A DNA stretch of 64,000 nt from Paenibacillus sp. L3-i20 (GTDB taxonomy: Bacteria > Bacillota > Bacilli > Paenibacillales > Paenibacillaceae): contig NZ_BQME02000001.1 of the NCBI RefSeq assembly GCF_022180385.2, forward strand, positions 1,881,678 through 1,945,677, given 5' to 3'. Of this stretch, positions 27,199-36,110 are shown piece by piece; position 1 is the first letter of the stretch; the number at the start of each line of letters is the position of its first letter. Under the pieces are notes generated by a model. That model searched no databases and was not told the DNA's origin. It saw nothing but the letters and a program-made list of their open reading frames with translations. The position numbers and the translations under genes were made by a program.

Positions 27199-28563
27199 AT
27201 GAAAAAGTCGATTGTTATTTTAATGGTAATGGTTATGGTCATTGTTACTGCGTGCAGTAAACCGAGTAATAGCAATGTGGAAGAAACAAATATATTTAGC
27301 GAGGGACAAGGGAAGACGTCAGCGGAGAAAAAAACGATCGTTATCTCTAGCTTCTTTCACGAAGATTTCTTCAAAGAGGGTAAGAAGAGATATGAAGCTA
27401 AGTACCCTCATATAACAATCGATGTACAATCAGTTGATTCAACGGATGCGAATTTCGAAGCTAAGCTTGCGAAATATGAGAAGTCGATAGGAACGGCTAT
27501 GTTATCGGGTAACGGACCTGATCTGATAGAGATGGATCAATTGCCAACAGAGAGCTATGTAAACAAAAAGCTACTAGCTAATTTAGGCGACATGATGGAT
27601 AAGGATGACACCTTTCACAAGGACGATTATTTCAATAATATTTTTGAAGGAATTAAAGTGAATGGCGGATTGTACGGCATTCCAATGGGGTTTTTCGTCT
27701 ATGGACTTATTGGGAATGAAACATTGATCGAGAAGAGCGGCGTGAAGATCGACGACAACAATTGGAATTGGAGCGAATTTGCCAACGTAACAAAGGGAAT
27801 TTTGCAGAAAATAAACAACGATTCAATGGGGCTAGCTAGAACTACACCTGAATATATGGTGAGTGAATTAGTTAACGACCAATATGCAACGTTTGTAAGT
27901 CAGGAAAATGGCAAGGCAAGCTTTGAGTCTACTGCTTTTACCGATTTGCTCAAGGAAGTCAAACATTTGCAGGATGAGAAGATTATTGATAGTGAGGGCG
28001 GAGTACCTATTTTTCGAGTACAGCATATTAACTCGCCCGCTGACTATGTACGTGAGATGAAGCAGAGTCAGTTTTACCCCGATAACTCTGAACACAAGTC
28101 AAAGCTGTATTTAAAACCGAATGCAGGCGGACGACAATCAGGCGGCTATTTTAGAACTTACCAAACGGTCGGCCTTAATGAGAAGTCCGAAGTAAAGGAA
28201 GAGGCATGGCACTTTCTGAAGTTTATGTTATCTGATGAGATGAAGGATAAAGCAAGCCGTTCCGGCTTCCCTTTAAACAAAAAGTCTTACGCATGGATCG
28301 TTGCGGAGGCGTTGAGGAAGGGAACGGTGGAGTCTAATCATTGGGATGGTCCGTTAAAAGGAATCATATATGAGATCACGCAAGCGGACATTGACGATCT
28401 GAATAAATTTCTGACGCATGCGAAGTATCCCGTACAATTCAAGGAATCTAAAATTAATGAAATCATAATCGAAGAGTCCGAAGGTTATTTTAAAGGGCAA
28501 AAATCGCCCGAAGAGGTAGCCAAGCTTATTCAAAACAGAGTGACCACTGTATTAAATGAATAG
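27199..28563 (+). CDS. Solute-binding lipoprotein 1 of 4 (divergent member)
   Basis: ABC-type extracellular binding protein (454 aa). Start at ATG 27199 behind AAAGGAGGAGCAACG; a GTG 42 bases upstream is not needed. Lipobox VTAC (Cys18). Mature core TIVISSFFHEDFFKEGKKRY, LSGNGPDLIEMDQLPTESYV, and the tail KESKINEIIIEE, KSPEEVAKLIQNRV. It is the outgroup of the four tandem copies: shorter linker and many substitutions, but the same architecture. Only three bases separate its stop region from the repeat leader of copy 2. Ligand unknown; the family binds sugars or oligosaccharides. Confidence 0.92.
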   Translation: MKKSIVILMVMVMVIVTACSKPSNSNVEETNIFSEGQGKTSAEKKTIVISSFFHEDFFKEGKKRYEAKYPHITIDVQSVDSTDANFEAKLAKYEKSIGTAMLSGNGPDLIEMDQLPTESYVNKKLLANLGDMMDKDDTFHKDDYFNNIFEGIKVNGGLYGIPMGFFVYGLIGNETLIEKSGVKIDDNNWNWSEFANVTKGILQKINNDSMGLARTTPEYMVSELVNDQYATFVSQENGKASFESTAFTDLLKEVKHLQDEKIIDSEGGVPIFRVQHINSPADYVREMKQSQFYPDNSEHKSKLYLKPNAGGRQSGGYFRTYQTVGLNEKSEVKEEAWHFLKFMLSDEMKDKASRSGFPLNKKSYAWIVAEALRKGTVESNHWDGPLKGIIYEITQADIDDLNKFLTHAKYPVQFKESKINEIIIEESEGYFKGQKSPEEVAKLIQNRVTTVLNE

Positions 28564-28611
28564 TGGATGAAGTCCTATAAAATCAGATCGTACGAAGAAA
28601 GGAACACAAAC

Positions 28612-30054
28612 ATGAAACAATCAATCGTTGTTTTAATGGTAATTGTCATGGTCATCGTTACTGCTTGCAGCAACTCAAGTAATGGTAACGGTGGGCCCGA
28701 TACACCTACAGAAGGAAAAGAGAACACTTCAGCAGGGACAGACGGAAGTGGAACAACGCCGGCTAAAGACGGAAGTGATGGCAAGCAGAATAACACGGAG
28801 AAAAAAACGATCGTCGTTTCAACCTTTGTTCAAGAACGTTTCCTCCTAGCAGCAAAGAAGAAATATGAAGAAAAGTATCCTCATATCACCATCGATGTTG
28901 ACTATGTTGAATTTACTGATGCAAATGGTGAAGCTATGCGGGAAAAGTACCGGAAGACGATAGGAACAGCTATGTTATCGGGTAAAGGACCTGATCTGCT
29001 AGAGATGGATCAATTGCCAACTGAGAACTATGTAAACAAAAAGCTGCTTGCCAATTTGGGAGACATGATGGATAAGGACGATACCTTTCACAAGGACGAC
29101 TATTTCACTAATATTTTTGAAGGAATCAAAGTAAATGGCGGTATATACGGAATGCCAATGAAAGTTTTCCTCTACGGGCTTAAAGGTAATGAAACGATAA
29201 TCGAAAACAGCAACGTAAAAGTCGACGATAAAAACTGGGATTGGAGCCAGTTCGCCAATGTAACGAAGGAAATTAGCAAAACAGTGGACGGTGGAACATC
29301 GGGATTATTTGTAAATATAAATTCTGCTGATTTTAAAATTAGTGAATTTGTTAGTCAATTTGTGAACGACCAATATGCCACGTTTGTAGATCAGGAAAGT
29401 GGAAAGGCAAATTTTGAATCCCCTGCTTTTATCGATTTGCTTAAGGAAGTAAAACGTTTAGTGGATGAGAAAGTAATTGATCGAGAAGCGAAAAAATATA
29501 TTTTTAGTAACACTATAATTATGTCCCCCCCGGACTATGTAATTGAGATGAAGCAGAGTCAGTTTATCGAGGATAAATATAAGTTTAAGTCTAAATTGTA
29601 CTTAAAACCAAATGGAAGTGGAAAGGAAGCAGGCGGTCAATTTAGAACATTCCAAACGATAGGTATCAATGCGAAGTCTAAAGTTAAGGAAGAGGCATGG
29701 CACTTCTTGAAATTTTTAATGTCTGAAGAGCTGACGAATGAAGTAAATGGCTGGGGCTTCCCAATAAATAAAAAGTCTTACGCTTTAGCTGCCGAAAAAA
29801 TATTGAAAGAGGGCAAGGTGGAGTCTCCTCAGCCGATCGGACCGTTAAAAGGAGTCATATATGACATTACACAAGAGGATATCGACGAATTGGAAAAAAT
29901 GCTGAACAACGCGAAGTATCCTGTACAATTTAAGGAATCTAAAATTAATGAAATCATAACAGAAGAATCCTATGCATATTTGACTGGGCAAAAATCACCC
30001 GAAGAGGTGGCCAAGCTTATTCAAAACAGAGTGACCACTGTATTAAATGAATAG
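28612..30054 (+). CDS. Solute-binding lipoprotein 2 of 4
   Basis: Binding lipoprotein (480 aa), lipobox VTAC. ATG 28612 (MKQSIVV) with AAAGGAA in front is chosen over an upstream in-frame ATG at 28567, since the same leader precedes copies 3 and 4. A Ser/Gly/Thr/Lys linker (residues 19-60) spaces the fold from the membrane. It differs from copies 3 and 4 in patches, notably after SKTVDGG (about residues 230-245) and around IMSPPDYVIEMKQSQF, while long blocks such as the KLLANLGDMMDKDD region are unchanged. Confidence 0.93.
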   Translation: MKQSIVVLMVIVMVIVTACSNSSNGNGGPDTPTEGKENTSAGTDGSGTTPAKDGSDGKQNNTEKKTIVVSTFVQERFLLAAKKKYEEKYPHITIDVDYVEFTDANGEAMREKYRKTIGTAMLSGKGPDLLEMDQLPTENYVNKKLLANLGDMMDKDDTFHKDDYFTNIFEGIKVNGGIYGMPMKVFLYGLKGNETIIENSNVKVDDKNWDWSQFANVTKEISKTVDGGTSGLFVNINSADFKISEFVSQFVNDQYATFVDQESGKANFESPAFIDLLKEVKRLVDEKVIDREAKKYIFSNTIIMSPPDYVIEMKQSQFIEDKYKFKSKLYLKPNGSGKEAGGQFRTFQTIGINAKSKVKEEAWHFLKFLMSEELTNEVNGWGFPINKKSYALAAEKILKEGKVESPQPIGPLKGVIYDITQEDIDELEKMLNNAKYPVQFKESKINEIITEESYAYLTGQKSPEEVAKLIQNRVTTVLNE

Positions 30055-30102
30055 TGGATGGAGCCCTATAAAATCAGATCGTACGAAGAAAGGAACACAA
30101 AC

Positions 30103-31545
30103 ATGAAACAATCAATCGTTGTTTTAATGGTAATTGTTATGGTCATCGTTACTGCTTGCAGCAACTCAAGTAATGGTAACGGTGGGCCCGATACACCTAC
30201 AGAAGGAAAAGAGAACACTTCAGCAGGGACAGACGGAAGTGGAACAACGCCGGCTAAAGACGAAAAGGATGGCAAGAAGAATAACACGGAGAAAAAAACG
30301 ATCGTCGTTTCAACCTTTGGTAAAGAAGGTTTCCTCTTAGCAGCAAAGAAGAAATATGAAGCAAAGTATCCTCATATCACCATCGATGTTGACTATGTTG
30401 AACATACTGATGCAAATGGTGAAGCTATGCTGGAAAAGTACCGGAAGACGACAGGAACCGCTATGTTATCGGGTAAAGGACCTGATCTGCTAGAGATGGA
30501 TTCATTGCCAACCGAGAGCTATGTAAACAAAAAGCTGCTTGCCAATTTGGGAGACATGATGGATAAGGACGATACCTTTCACAAGGACGACTATTTCACT
30601 AATATTTTTGAAGGAATCAAAGTAAATGGCGGTATATACGGAATGCCAATGAAAGTTTTCCTCTACGGGCTTATTGGTAATGAAACGATAATCGAAAACA
30701 GCAACGTAAAAGTCGACGATAAAAACTGGAATTGGAGCCATTTCGCCAATGTAACGAAGGAAATTAGCAAAACAGTGGACGGTGGAGCATCGGGGTTATC
30801 TGTAGGTATAATTGATGCTGATTTTAAAATTAGTGAATTTGTTAGTGAATTTGTGAACGACCAATATGCCACGTTTGTAGATCAGGAAAGTGGAAAGGCA
30901 AATTTTGAATCCCCTGCTTTTATCGATTTGCTTAAGGAAGTAAAACGTTTAGTGGATGAGAAAGTAATTGATCGAGAAGCGAAAAATTTTATTTTTAGTA
31001 AGACTCACATTATATCCCCTGGGCAATATGTAATTGCTCTGAAGGAGAGTCAGTTTTACGAGGATAAATATAAGCATAAGTCTAAATTTTACTTAAAACC
31101 AAATGGAAGTGGAAAGGAAGCAGGCGGTCAATTTAGAACATTCCAAACAATAGGTATTAATGCGAAGTCTAAAGTTAAGGAAGAGGCATGGCACTTCTTG
31201 AAATTTTTAATGTCTGAAGAGCTGACGAATGAAGTAAGTAGCGGGGGCTTCCCAATAAATAAAAAGTCTTACGCTTTAGTTGCCGAAAATGCATTAAAAA
31301 AAGGCAAGGTGAAGTCTGATCAGCCGTTCGGGCCGTTAAAAGGAGTCATATATGACCTTACACAAGAGGACATCGACGAATTGGAAAAAATGCTGAACAA
31401 CGCGAAGTATCCTGTGCAATTTAAGGAATCTAAAATTAATGAAATCATAACAGAAGAATCCTATGCATATTTGACTGGGCAAAAATCACCCGAAGCGGTG
31501 GCCAAGCTTATTCAAAACAGAGTGACCACTGTATTAAATGAATAG
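30103..31545 (+). CDS. Solute-binding lipoprotein 3 of 4
   Basis: Close paralogue of copy 2 (480 aa), identical length, lipobox VTAC. Start ATG 30103, the third of the set with the same ribosome site. Differences from copy 2 are clustered: ASGLSVGIIDADF in place of TSGLFVNINSADF, and HIISPGQYVIALKESQF in place of IIMSPPDYVIEMKQSQF. This fits paralogues that keep the same docking surface for one permease pair but vary ligand-facing loops; which loops face the ligand is inference. Confidence 0.93.
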   Translation: MKQSIVVLMVIVMVIVTACSNSSNGNGGPDTPTEGKENTSAGTDGSGTTPAKDEKDGKKNNTEKKTIVVSTFGKEGFLLAAKKKYEAKYPHITIDVDYVEHTDANGEAMLEKYRKTTGTAMLSGKGPDLLEMDSLPTESYVNKKLLANLGDMMDKDDTFHKDDYFTNIFEGIKVNGGIYGMPMKVFLYGLIGNETIIENSNVKVDDKNWNWSHFANVTKEISKTVDGGASGLSVGIIDADFKISEFVSEFVNDQYATFVDQESGKANFESPAFIDLLKEVKRLVDEKVIDREAKNFIFSKTHIISPGQYVIALKESQFYEDKYKHKSKFYLKPNGSGKEAGGQFRTFQTIGINAKSKVKEEAWHFLKFLMSEELTNEVSSGGFPINKKSYALVAENALKKGKVKSDQPFGPLKGVIYDLTQEDIDELEKMLNNAKYPVQFKESKINEIITEESYAYLTGQKSPEAVAKLIQNRVTTVLNE

Positions 31546-31593
31546 TGGATGGAGCCCTAAAAAATCAGATCGTACGAAGAAAGGAACACAATC

Positions 31594-33048
31594 ATGAAAC
31601 AATCAATCGTTGTTTTAATGGTAATTGTTATGGTCATCGTTACTGCTTGCAGCAACTCAAGTAATGGTAACGGAGGGCCCAATACACCTACAGAAGGAAA
31701 AGAGAACACTTCAGCAGGGACAGACGGAAGTGGAACAACGCAAGCTAAAGACGGAAAGGATGGCAAGAAGAATAACACGGAGAAAAAAACGATCGTCATT
31801 TCAACATTTGGTCGTGAAGGTTTCCTCTTAGCAGCAAAGAAGAAATATGAAGCAAAGTACCCTCATATCACCATCGATGTTGACTATGTTGAATTTACTG
31901 ATGCAAATGGTGAAGCTATGCTGGAAAAGTACCGGAAGACGACAGGAACCGCTATGTTATCGGGTAAAGGACCTGATCTGCTAGAGATGGATTCATTGCC
32001 AACCGAGAGCTATGTAAACAAAAAGCTGCTTGCCAATTTGGGAGACATGATGGATAAGGACGATACCTTTCACAAGGACGACTATTTCACTAATATTTTT
32101 GAAGGAATCAAAGTAAATGGCGGTATATACGGAATGCCAATGAAAGTTTTCCTCTACGGGCTTATTGGTAATGAAACGATAATCGAGAACAGCAACGTAA
32201 AAGTCGACGATAAAAACTGGAATTGGAGCCATTTCGCCAATGTAACGAAGGAAATTAGCAAAACAGTGGAGGGTGAAATATCGGGGTTATCTGTAGGTGG
32301 AATAGCCGGAATAAGGACATCTGATTTTAAAAATAGTAAACTTGTTAGTGAATTTGTGAACGACCAATATGCCACGTTTGTAGATCAGGAAAGCGGAAAG
32401 GCAAATTTTGAATCCGCTGCTTTTATCGGTTTGCTTAAGGAAGTAAAACGTTTAGTGGATGAGAAAGTAATTGATTCCGAAGCGAATAAGACTATTTTTA
32501 GTGATACTCACATTATGTCCCCCCCGGATTATGTAATTGCTCTAAAGCAGAGTCAGTTTAAAGAGGATAAATATAAGCATAAGTCTAAATTTTACTTAAG
32601 ACCAAATGGAAGTGGAAAGGAAGCAGGCGGTCAATTTAGAACATTCCAAACAATAGGTATTAATGCGAAGTCTACAGTTAAGGAAGAGGCATGGCACTTC
32701 TTAAAATTTTTAATGTCTGAAGAGCTGACGAATGAAGCAAATAGCTGGGGCTTCCCAATAAATAAAAAGTCTTACGCTTTAGCTGCCGAACAAGCATTGA
32801 AAGATGGCAAGGTGGAGTCTCCTCAGCCGTTCGGGCCGTTAAAGGGAGTCATATATGACATTACACAAGAGGACATCGACGAATTGGAAAAAATGCTGAA
32901 CAACGCGAAGCATCCTGTTCAATTTAAGGAATCTAAAATTAATGAAATCATAACAGAAGAGTCCGATGCTTATTTCACTGGGCAAAAATCACCCGAAGAG
33001 GTGGCAGAGCTTATTCAAAACAGAGTGACCACTGTATTAAACGAATAG
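31594..33048 (+). CDS. Solute-binding lipoprotein 4 of 4
   Basis: Binding lipoprotein (484 aa), lipobox VTAC. It matches copy 3 through the first 225 residues almost without change, then has a four-residue insertion in the variable patch (EISGLSVGGIAGIRTSDFKN). Its upstream leader has one base change that removes the longer in-frame start seen in copies 2 and 3, which supports MKQSIVV as the real start of all three. It is followed by a hairpin and then the permease genes. Confidence 0.93.
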   Translation: MKQSIVVLMVIVMVIVTACSNSSNGNGGPNTPTEGKENTSAGTDGSGTTQAKDGKDGKKNNTEKKTIVISTFGREGFLLAAKKKYEAKYPHITIDVDYVEFTDANGEAMLEKYRKTTGTAMLSGKGPDLLEMDSLPTESYVNKKLLANLGDMMDKDDTFHKDDYFTNIFEGIKVNGGIYGMPMKVFLYGLIGNETIIENSNVKVDDKNWNWSHFANVTKEISKTVEGEISGLSVGGIAGIRTSDFKNSKLVSEFVNDQYATFVDQESGKANFESAAFIGLLKEVKRLVDEKVIDSEANKTIFSDTHIMSPPDYVIALKQSQFKEDKYKHKSKFYLRPNGSGKEAGGQFRTFQTIGINAKSTVKEEAWHFLKFLMSEELTNEANSWGFPINKKSYALAAEQALKDGKVESPQPFGPLKGVIYDITQEDIDELEKMLNNAKHPVQFKESKINEIITEESDAYFTGQKSPEEVAELIQNRVTTVLNE

Positions 33049-33065
33049 GAAAGCAATGAGGGATG

Positions 33066-33101
33066 AACCCTGCACAATAAGTACAGGGTTGTTCGTTTTC
33101 T
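33066..33101 (+). terminator. Hairpin between the binding-protein array and the permeases (attenuator)
   Basis: AACCCTG (33066-33072) pairs with CAGGGTT (33084-33090), followed by GTTCGTTTTC. A weak terminator here would keep permease expression below that of the binding proteins. Confidence 0.6.
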
Positions 33102-33133
33102 TCTCTTCCGGAAATGATGAAGGAGGTTTAAAG

Positions 33134-34027
33134 GTGATAGGCAATCGTTTTTTGAGCAGCATGATGGGCAAGCTGCGTAAAGACTGGGTGGTAGCAGTTC
33201 TGTTTCTGGCACCGAGCTTGATCGGTTTTTCTATCTTCTACCTCATCCCGTTCGGCATGGGATTTATTTATTCATTCCAGGATAGTACGGTAGATGGTTC
33301 ATTTGTTGGGTTTGATAATTACGAAGCGTTGCTTGCAAGTTCTTCTTTCCGCAGAGCAGCATCAAATACGTTTCTGTTCACGAGCGTAAGTGTGCCGATT
33401 ATGATCGTGTTGTCGTTGTTGCTTGCTCAGTTATTAAACAAACGGTTATTTCTTAGGAACTGGCTGCAAACTGCTTTTGTATTGCCGCTTGTCGTACCGG
33501 TAGCATCTATCGTAATGATCTGGCAAATATTATTTGACTGGAATGGCACCTTAAATGTATGGTTGCAGCACTTCAATTTGGCAAGAATAGATTGGATGAA
33601 GTCGGAGTGGTCGATTGGCGTGTTGGCTATCGTATATACGTGGAAAAATATTGGGTATAACATCATTTTATTTCTAGCAGGGTTACAGAGTATTCCTAAG
33701 GATTACTATGAAACCGCAGATATCGAAGGAGCGAGCAGTTTTCATAAATGGCTCCATATTACACTTGTTTATTTGACTCCGACGATGGTATTTGTTTTTC
33801 TGATTTCAATTATTAATTCATTCAAAGTATTTCGAGAAACGTATCTGATTGCAGGCGATTATCCACATGATCGTATCTATATGCTGCAACATTATATGAA
33901 TAACATGTTTCTCTCTCTTGATGTTCAGAAGCTTACCGCTGCTGCTGTGTTGATGGTAGGCTGCATTCTTGTTTTTGTAATGATCATGTTAGCTGTTGAA
34001 CGACGTTTTAGGGATTCCATGGAATAG
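33134..34027 (+). CDS. ABC transporter permease, MalF/UgpA type
   Basis: Membrane permease (297 aa) with six predicted segments (WVVAVLFLAPSLIGFSIFYL at the start) and an EAA-type loop YYETADIEGASSFHKWLHI. I place the start at GTG 33134, spaced six to seven bases from AAGGAGG; the longer frame from 33056 overlaps the hairpin and is unlikely. Serves the four upstream binding proteins. No ATPase gene is in the cluster; a shared MsmX-type ATPase is expected. Confidence 0.92.
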   Translation: MIGNRFLSSMMGKLRKDWVVAVLFLAPSLIGFSIFYLIPFGMGFIYSFQDSTVDGSFVGFDNYEALLASSSFRRAASNTFLFTSVSVPIMIVLSLLLAQLLNKRLFLRNWLQTAFVLPLVVPVASIVMIWQILFDWNGTLNVWLQHFNLARIDWMKSEWSIGVLAIVYTWKNIGYNIILFLAGLQSIPKDYYETADIEGASSFHKWLHITLVYLTPTMVFVFLISIINSFKVFRETYLIAGDYPHDRIYMLQHYMNNMFLSLDVQKLTAAAVLMVGCILVFVMIMLAVERRFRDSME

Positions 34028-34032
34028 GCAGG

Positions 34033-34914
34033 GTGGTGGGAAAAGTGACTTTCATTCATAAACTTACGCTATCGCTAATTGTGGGTGGGCTAGCGATTAT
34101 GATGCTGTTACCAATTGTAATCACGGTTGTGAGCTCATTTATGACGGAGGCCGAAATCCAGTATAACTATCAACTCATTGGCAAATTGATCGATATTGAA
34201 GCAGGGGAAAAGGACAGATTTATCAATGTAAAGCTGCTTCCTGATTGGATGTCTTTCCGTCAATATGCGGAGGTGCTCATTCACAAACCTGTGTTTCTCC
34301 ACATGTTATGGAATTCTGTGTTTATGGTTGTACCTATTATTGCTTTTCAAGTGCTGGTTGCGTCATTAGCTTCCTATGCGTTTGCAAAATTGAGGTTTCC
34401 GGGGCGAGAAAAGTTGTTCATTCTATATGTATTAACTATGCTTATGCCATTTCAAGTGACACTTGTACCCAATTACATCATTGCTGATAAGCTCGGTCTT
34501 ATGAATACAACTTCAGCAATTATACTTCCTGGTATATTCAGTGCTTTCGGAGTATTTATGCTCCGTCAGTTCGTGATGCATATTCCGACTTCTTATATAG
34601 AAGCAGCCAAAATAGATGGGGCAGGTCATTTGAGAATTTTTTATCAAATTATTGTTCCGCTTGTTCAGCCAGGCATTGCTGCGCTCGTCGTTCTATTGTT
34701 CGTTGATAATTGGAATATGGTCGAGCAGCCGCTTATTTTTCTTGAGGATACATTTAAACAACCGTTGTCGCTGTATTTGTCGTACATTAATCAAGAAGCA
34801 AGGGGAGTCGCATTTGCTGCATCCGTTTTATACATGACTCCAATGGTGATGTTGTATTTGTATGCCGAGTCTTATTTTGTACAGGGCATTCAGCTATCAG
34901 GGGTTAAAGGCTAA
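34033..34914 (+). CDS. ABC transporter permease, MalG/UgpE type
   Basis: Second permease (about 293 aa). EAA loop YIEAAKIDGAGHLRIFYQII; the C-terminus ESYFVQGIQLSGVKG is the family ending. Start is one of several GTG codons (34033, 34036, 34045). Compared with usual MalG proteins there is an extra extracytoplasmic stretch of about 20 residues after TM1 (LIGKLIDIEAGEKDRFINVK), which may contact the lipoproteins. Five bases downstream of the first permease. Confidence 0.92.
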   Translation: MVGKVTFIHKLTLSLIVGGLAIMMLLPIVITVVSSFMTEAEIQYNYQLIGKLIDIEAGEKDRFINVKLLPDWMSFRQYAEVLIHKPVFLHMLWNSVFMVVPIIAFQVLVASLASYAFAKLRFPGREKLFILYVLTMLMPFQVTLVPNYIIADKLGLMNTTSAIILPGIFSAFGVFMLRQFVMHIPTSYIEAAKIDGAGHLRIFYQIIVPLVQPGIAALVVLLFVDNWNMVEQPLIFLEDTFKQPLSLYLSYINQEARGVAFAASVLYMTPMVMLYLYAESYFVQGIQLSGVKG

Positions 34915-34935
34915 TTTAATTACGGGGGGATATGA

Positions 34936-36072
34936 ATGGAAATGCAACCTGCCAGTGAAACAGTATCTGGACGCAAAAGGAGAATTCGCATCTTCTTTAG
35001 CATATTTGTGTTGCTACTCGTTGCATTTACGTTGTTCAGTAATACTCTAATGGCGTTAACGTTACCTAAGGTTGTAGTTGCAACACCGGGAAGAGGGGAA
35101 CTGCATCATACTTTTCAAGGTATGGGAACTGTGAAGTGGAGAGAGGAAGCGGCTTTAACGGGCACTGCGGGAGGCAAAGTTGAGAAGGTCCATGCTAAGG
35201 AAGGCCAATCTGTTAAAAAGGGGACAGTGCTTGTTGTTTATAATCAACAGACTATCCAGCATCAGATAGAGGATGAGCAGACAAGTCTGAGTAGATTAAA
35301 GGTTGCGTTAGAAGATCAACAAAATAGTTATAAGGAAGCTTCGAAAAGTGGCGATGAGAAAGCAATCGCAAAAGCTAAACACGATATGAAATTGACCGGT
35401 ATAGATATCGATGCTCAAGCACGGAAAGTTCAGAGACTCCAGGAGGATTTGCGAGAAAATGGCCAATTGATGGCTCCTTTTGACGGAATCGTTACGAAGG
35501 TCAACGCGGTGGAAGGACTTGGACCAAGCGAAGGGAAATCTGATGTCATTATCGCGAATGTCAAACTAGGTTTCGAGTTCCAGTTTGCGGCTCCTGCTTC
35601 ATTAGTTGCTGATTTGGAAAAGAGAGCAACGCTGTTTGTTCGAATAGGAGGCAGTAATGCCAGACAAGTCGAGGGAATAATCGAGGATATTAAAGATACT
35701 GAACCGCTTAGTGAACCAGGAAAAGGTGGAAACACAACGATTTACAAAGCGATGAAGCAACTAGTTATCACTATTGAAGATAAAGACTTGAAGGGTGGGG
35801 AGCAGGCTGAAACTCAGTTAATCAAAACGATGAGTGATGTCATGATTGTTCCTAATGATGCAATCCACAAAGAAGGAGATAAAAGGTACGTATTAATCGT
35901 TGAGGAAAAAAACGGGCCGCTGGGCAACAGTTTTTTTGTTAGACAATCCAATATTACGATCATCGATTCAAATGAATCCGGATCAGCAGTAGATGGTTTA
36001 ATGGAGTATCAACCAATCATTTATAAAAGCAGTGCTCCGCTGCAAGAAGGCGATAAAATTCGATTGCATTGA
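34936..36072 (+). CDS. HlyD/RND-type membrane-fusion adaptor
   Basis: The protein (378 aa) has one N-terminal membrane anchor (RIFFSIFVLLLVAFTLFSNT), the split lipoyl domain (GGKVEKVHAKEGQSVKKGTVL and LMAPFDGIVTKVNAVEGLG), a coiled coil between them (about 110-175), and beta-barrel parts (VPNDAIHKEGDKRYVLIVEE). No lipobox. It follows the permease by 21 bases behind GGGGGG, so it is probably in the same transcript. Such adaptors normally serve exporters; here the neighbours are an importer and a broken MFS gene. It may work with the permeases, with an exporter elsewhere, or be an orphan. Confidence 0.88.
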   Translation: MEMQPASETVSGRKRRIRIFFSIFVLLLVAFTLFSNTLMALTLPKVVVATPGRGELHHTFQGMGTVKWREEAALTGTAGGKVEKVHAKEGQSVKKGTVLVVYNQQTIQHQIEDEQTSLSRLKVALEDQQNSYKEASKSGDEKAIAKAKHDMKLTGIDIDAQARKVQRLQEDLRENGQLMAPFDGIVTKVNAVEGLGPSEGKSDVIIANVKLGFEFQFAAPASLVADLEKRATLFVRIGGSNARQVEGIIEDIKDTEPLSEPGKGGNTTIYKAMKQLVITIEDKDLKGGEQAETQLIKTMSDVMIVPNDAIHKEGDKRYVLIVEEKNGPLGNSFFVRQSNITIIDSNESGSAVDGLMEYQPIIYKSSAPLQEGDKIRLH

Positions 36073-36110
36073 GCTATTCATCCGTTGACGTTCCTCTAGT
36101 AAGTGTCATT

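Larger units (their letters stand above)
28567..31593 (+). repeat. Tandem repeat units of 1491 bp (binding-protein genes plus leaders)
   Basis: Gene starts at 28612, 30103 and 31594 are each 1491 bases apart, and the 45-base leader (CCTATAAAATCAGATCGTAC, then GAAGAAAGGAACACAA) is repeated before each. Unit 4 continues to 33048 with 12 extra bases (four codons). The whole set is a recent tandem amplification. Confidence 0.93.

Noticed and set aside
28575..28796. Minus-strand frames over the N-termini of binding-protein copies 2-4
   Set aside because: Shadow of the Ser/Gly/Thr-rich linker and signal peptide of real genes.
30502..30741. Antisense open frames of 79 codons repeated at 30502-30741 and 31993-32232
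   Set aside because: They recur only because the binding-protein genes beneath them are repeats; no ribosome site, and the sense frames are clearly coding.
27199..33048. Regular repeats considered as CRISPR or phase-variable array
   Set aside because: Units are whole 1.5-kb coding genes; no short repeats with spacers.
35430..35735. 101-codon minus-strand frame in the adaptor gene
   Set aside because: Shadow of the HlyD-like gene, without ribosome site.
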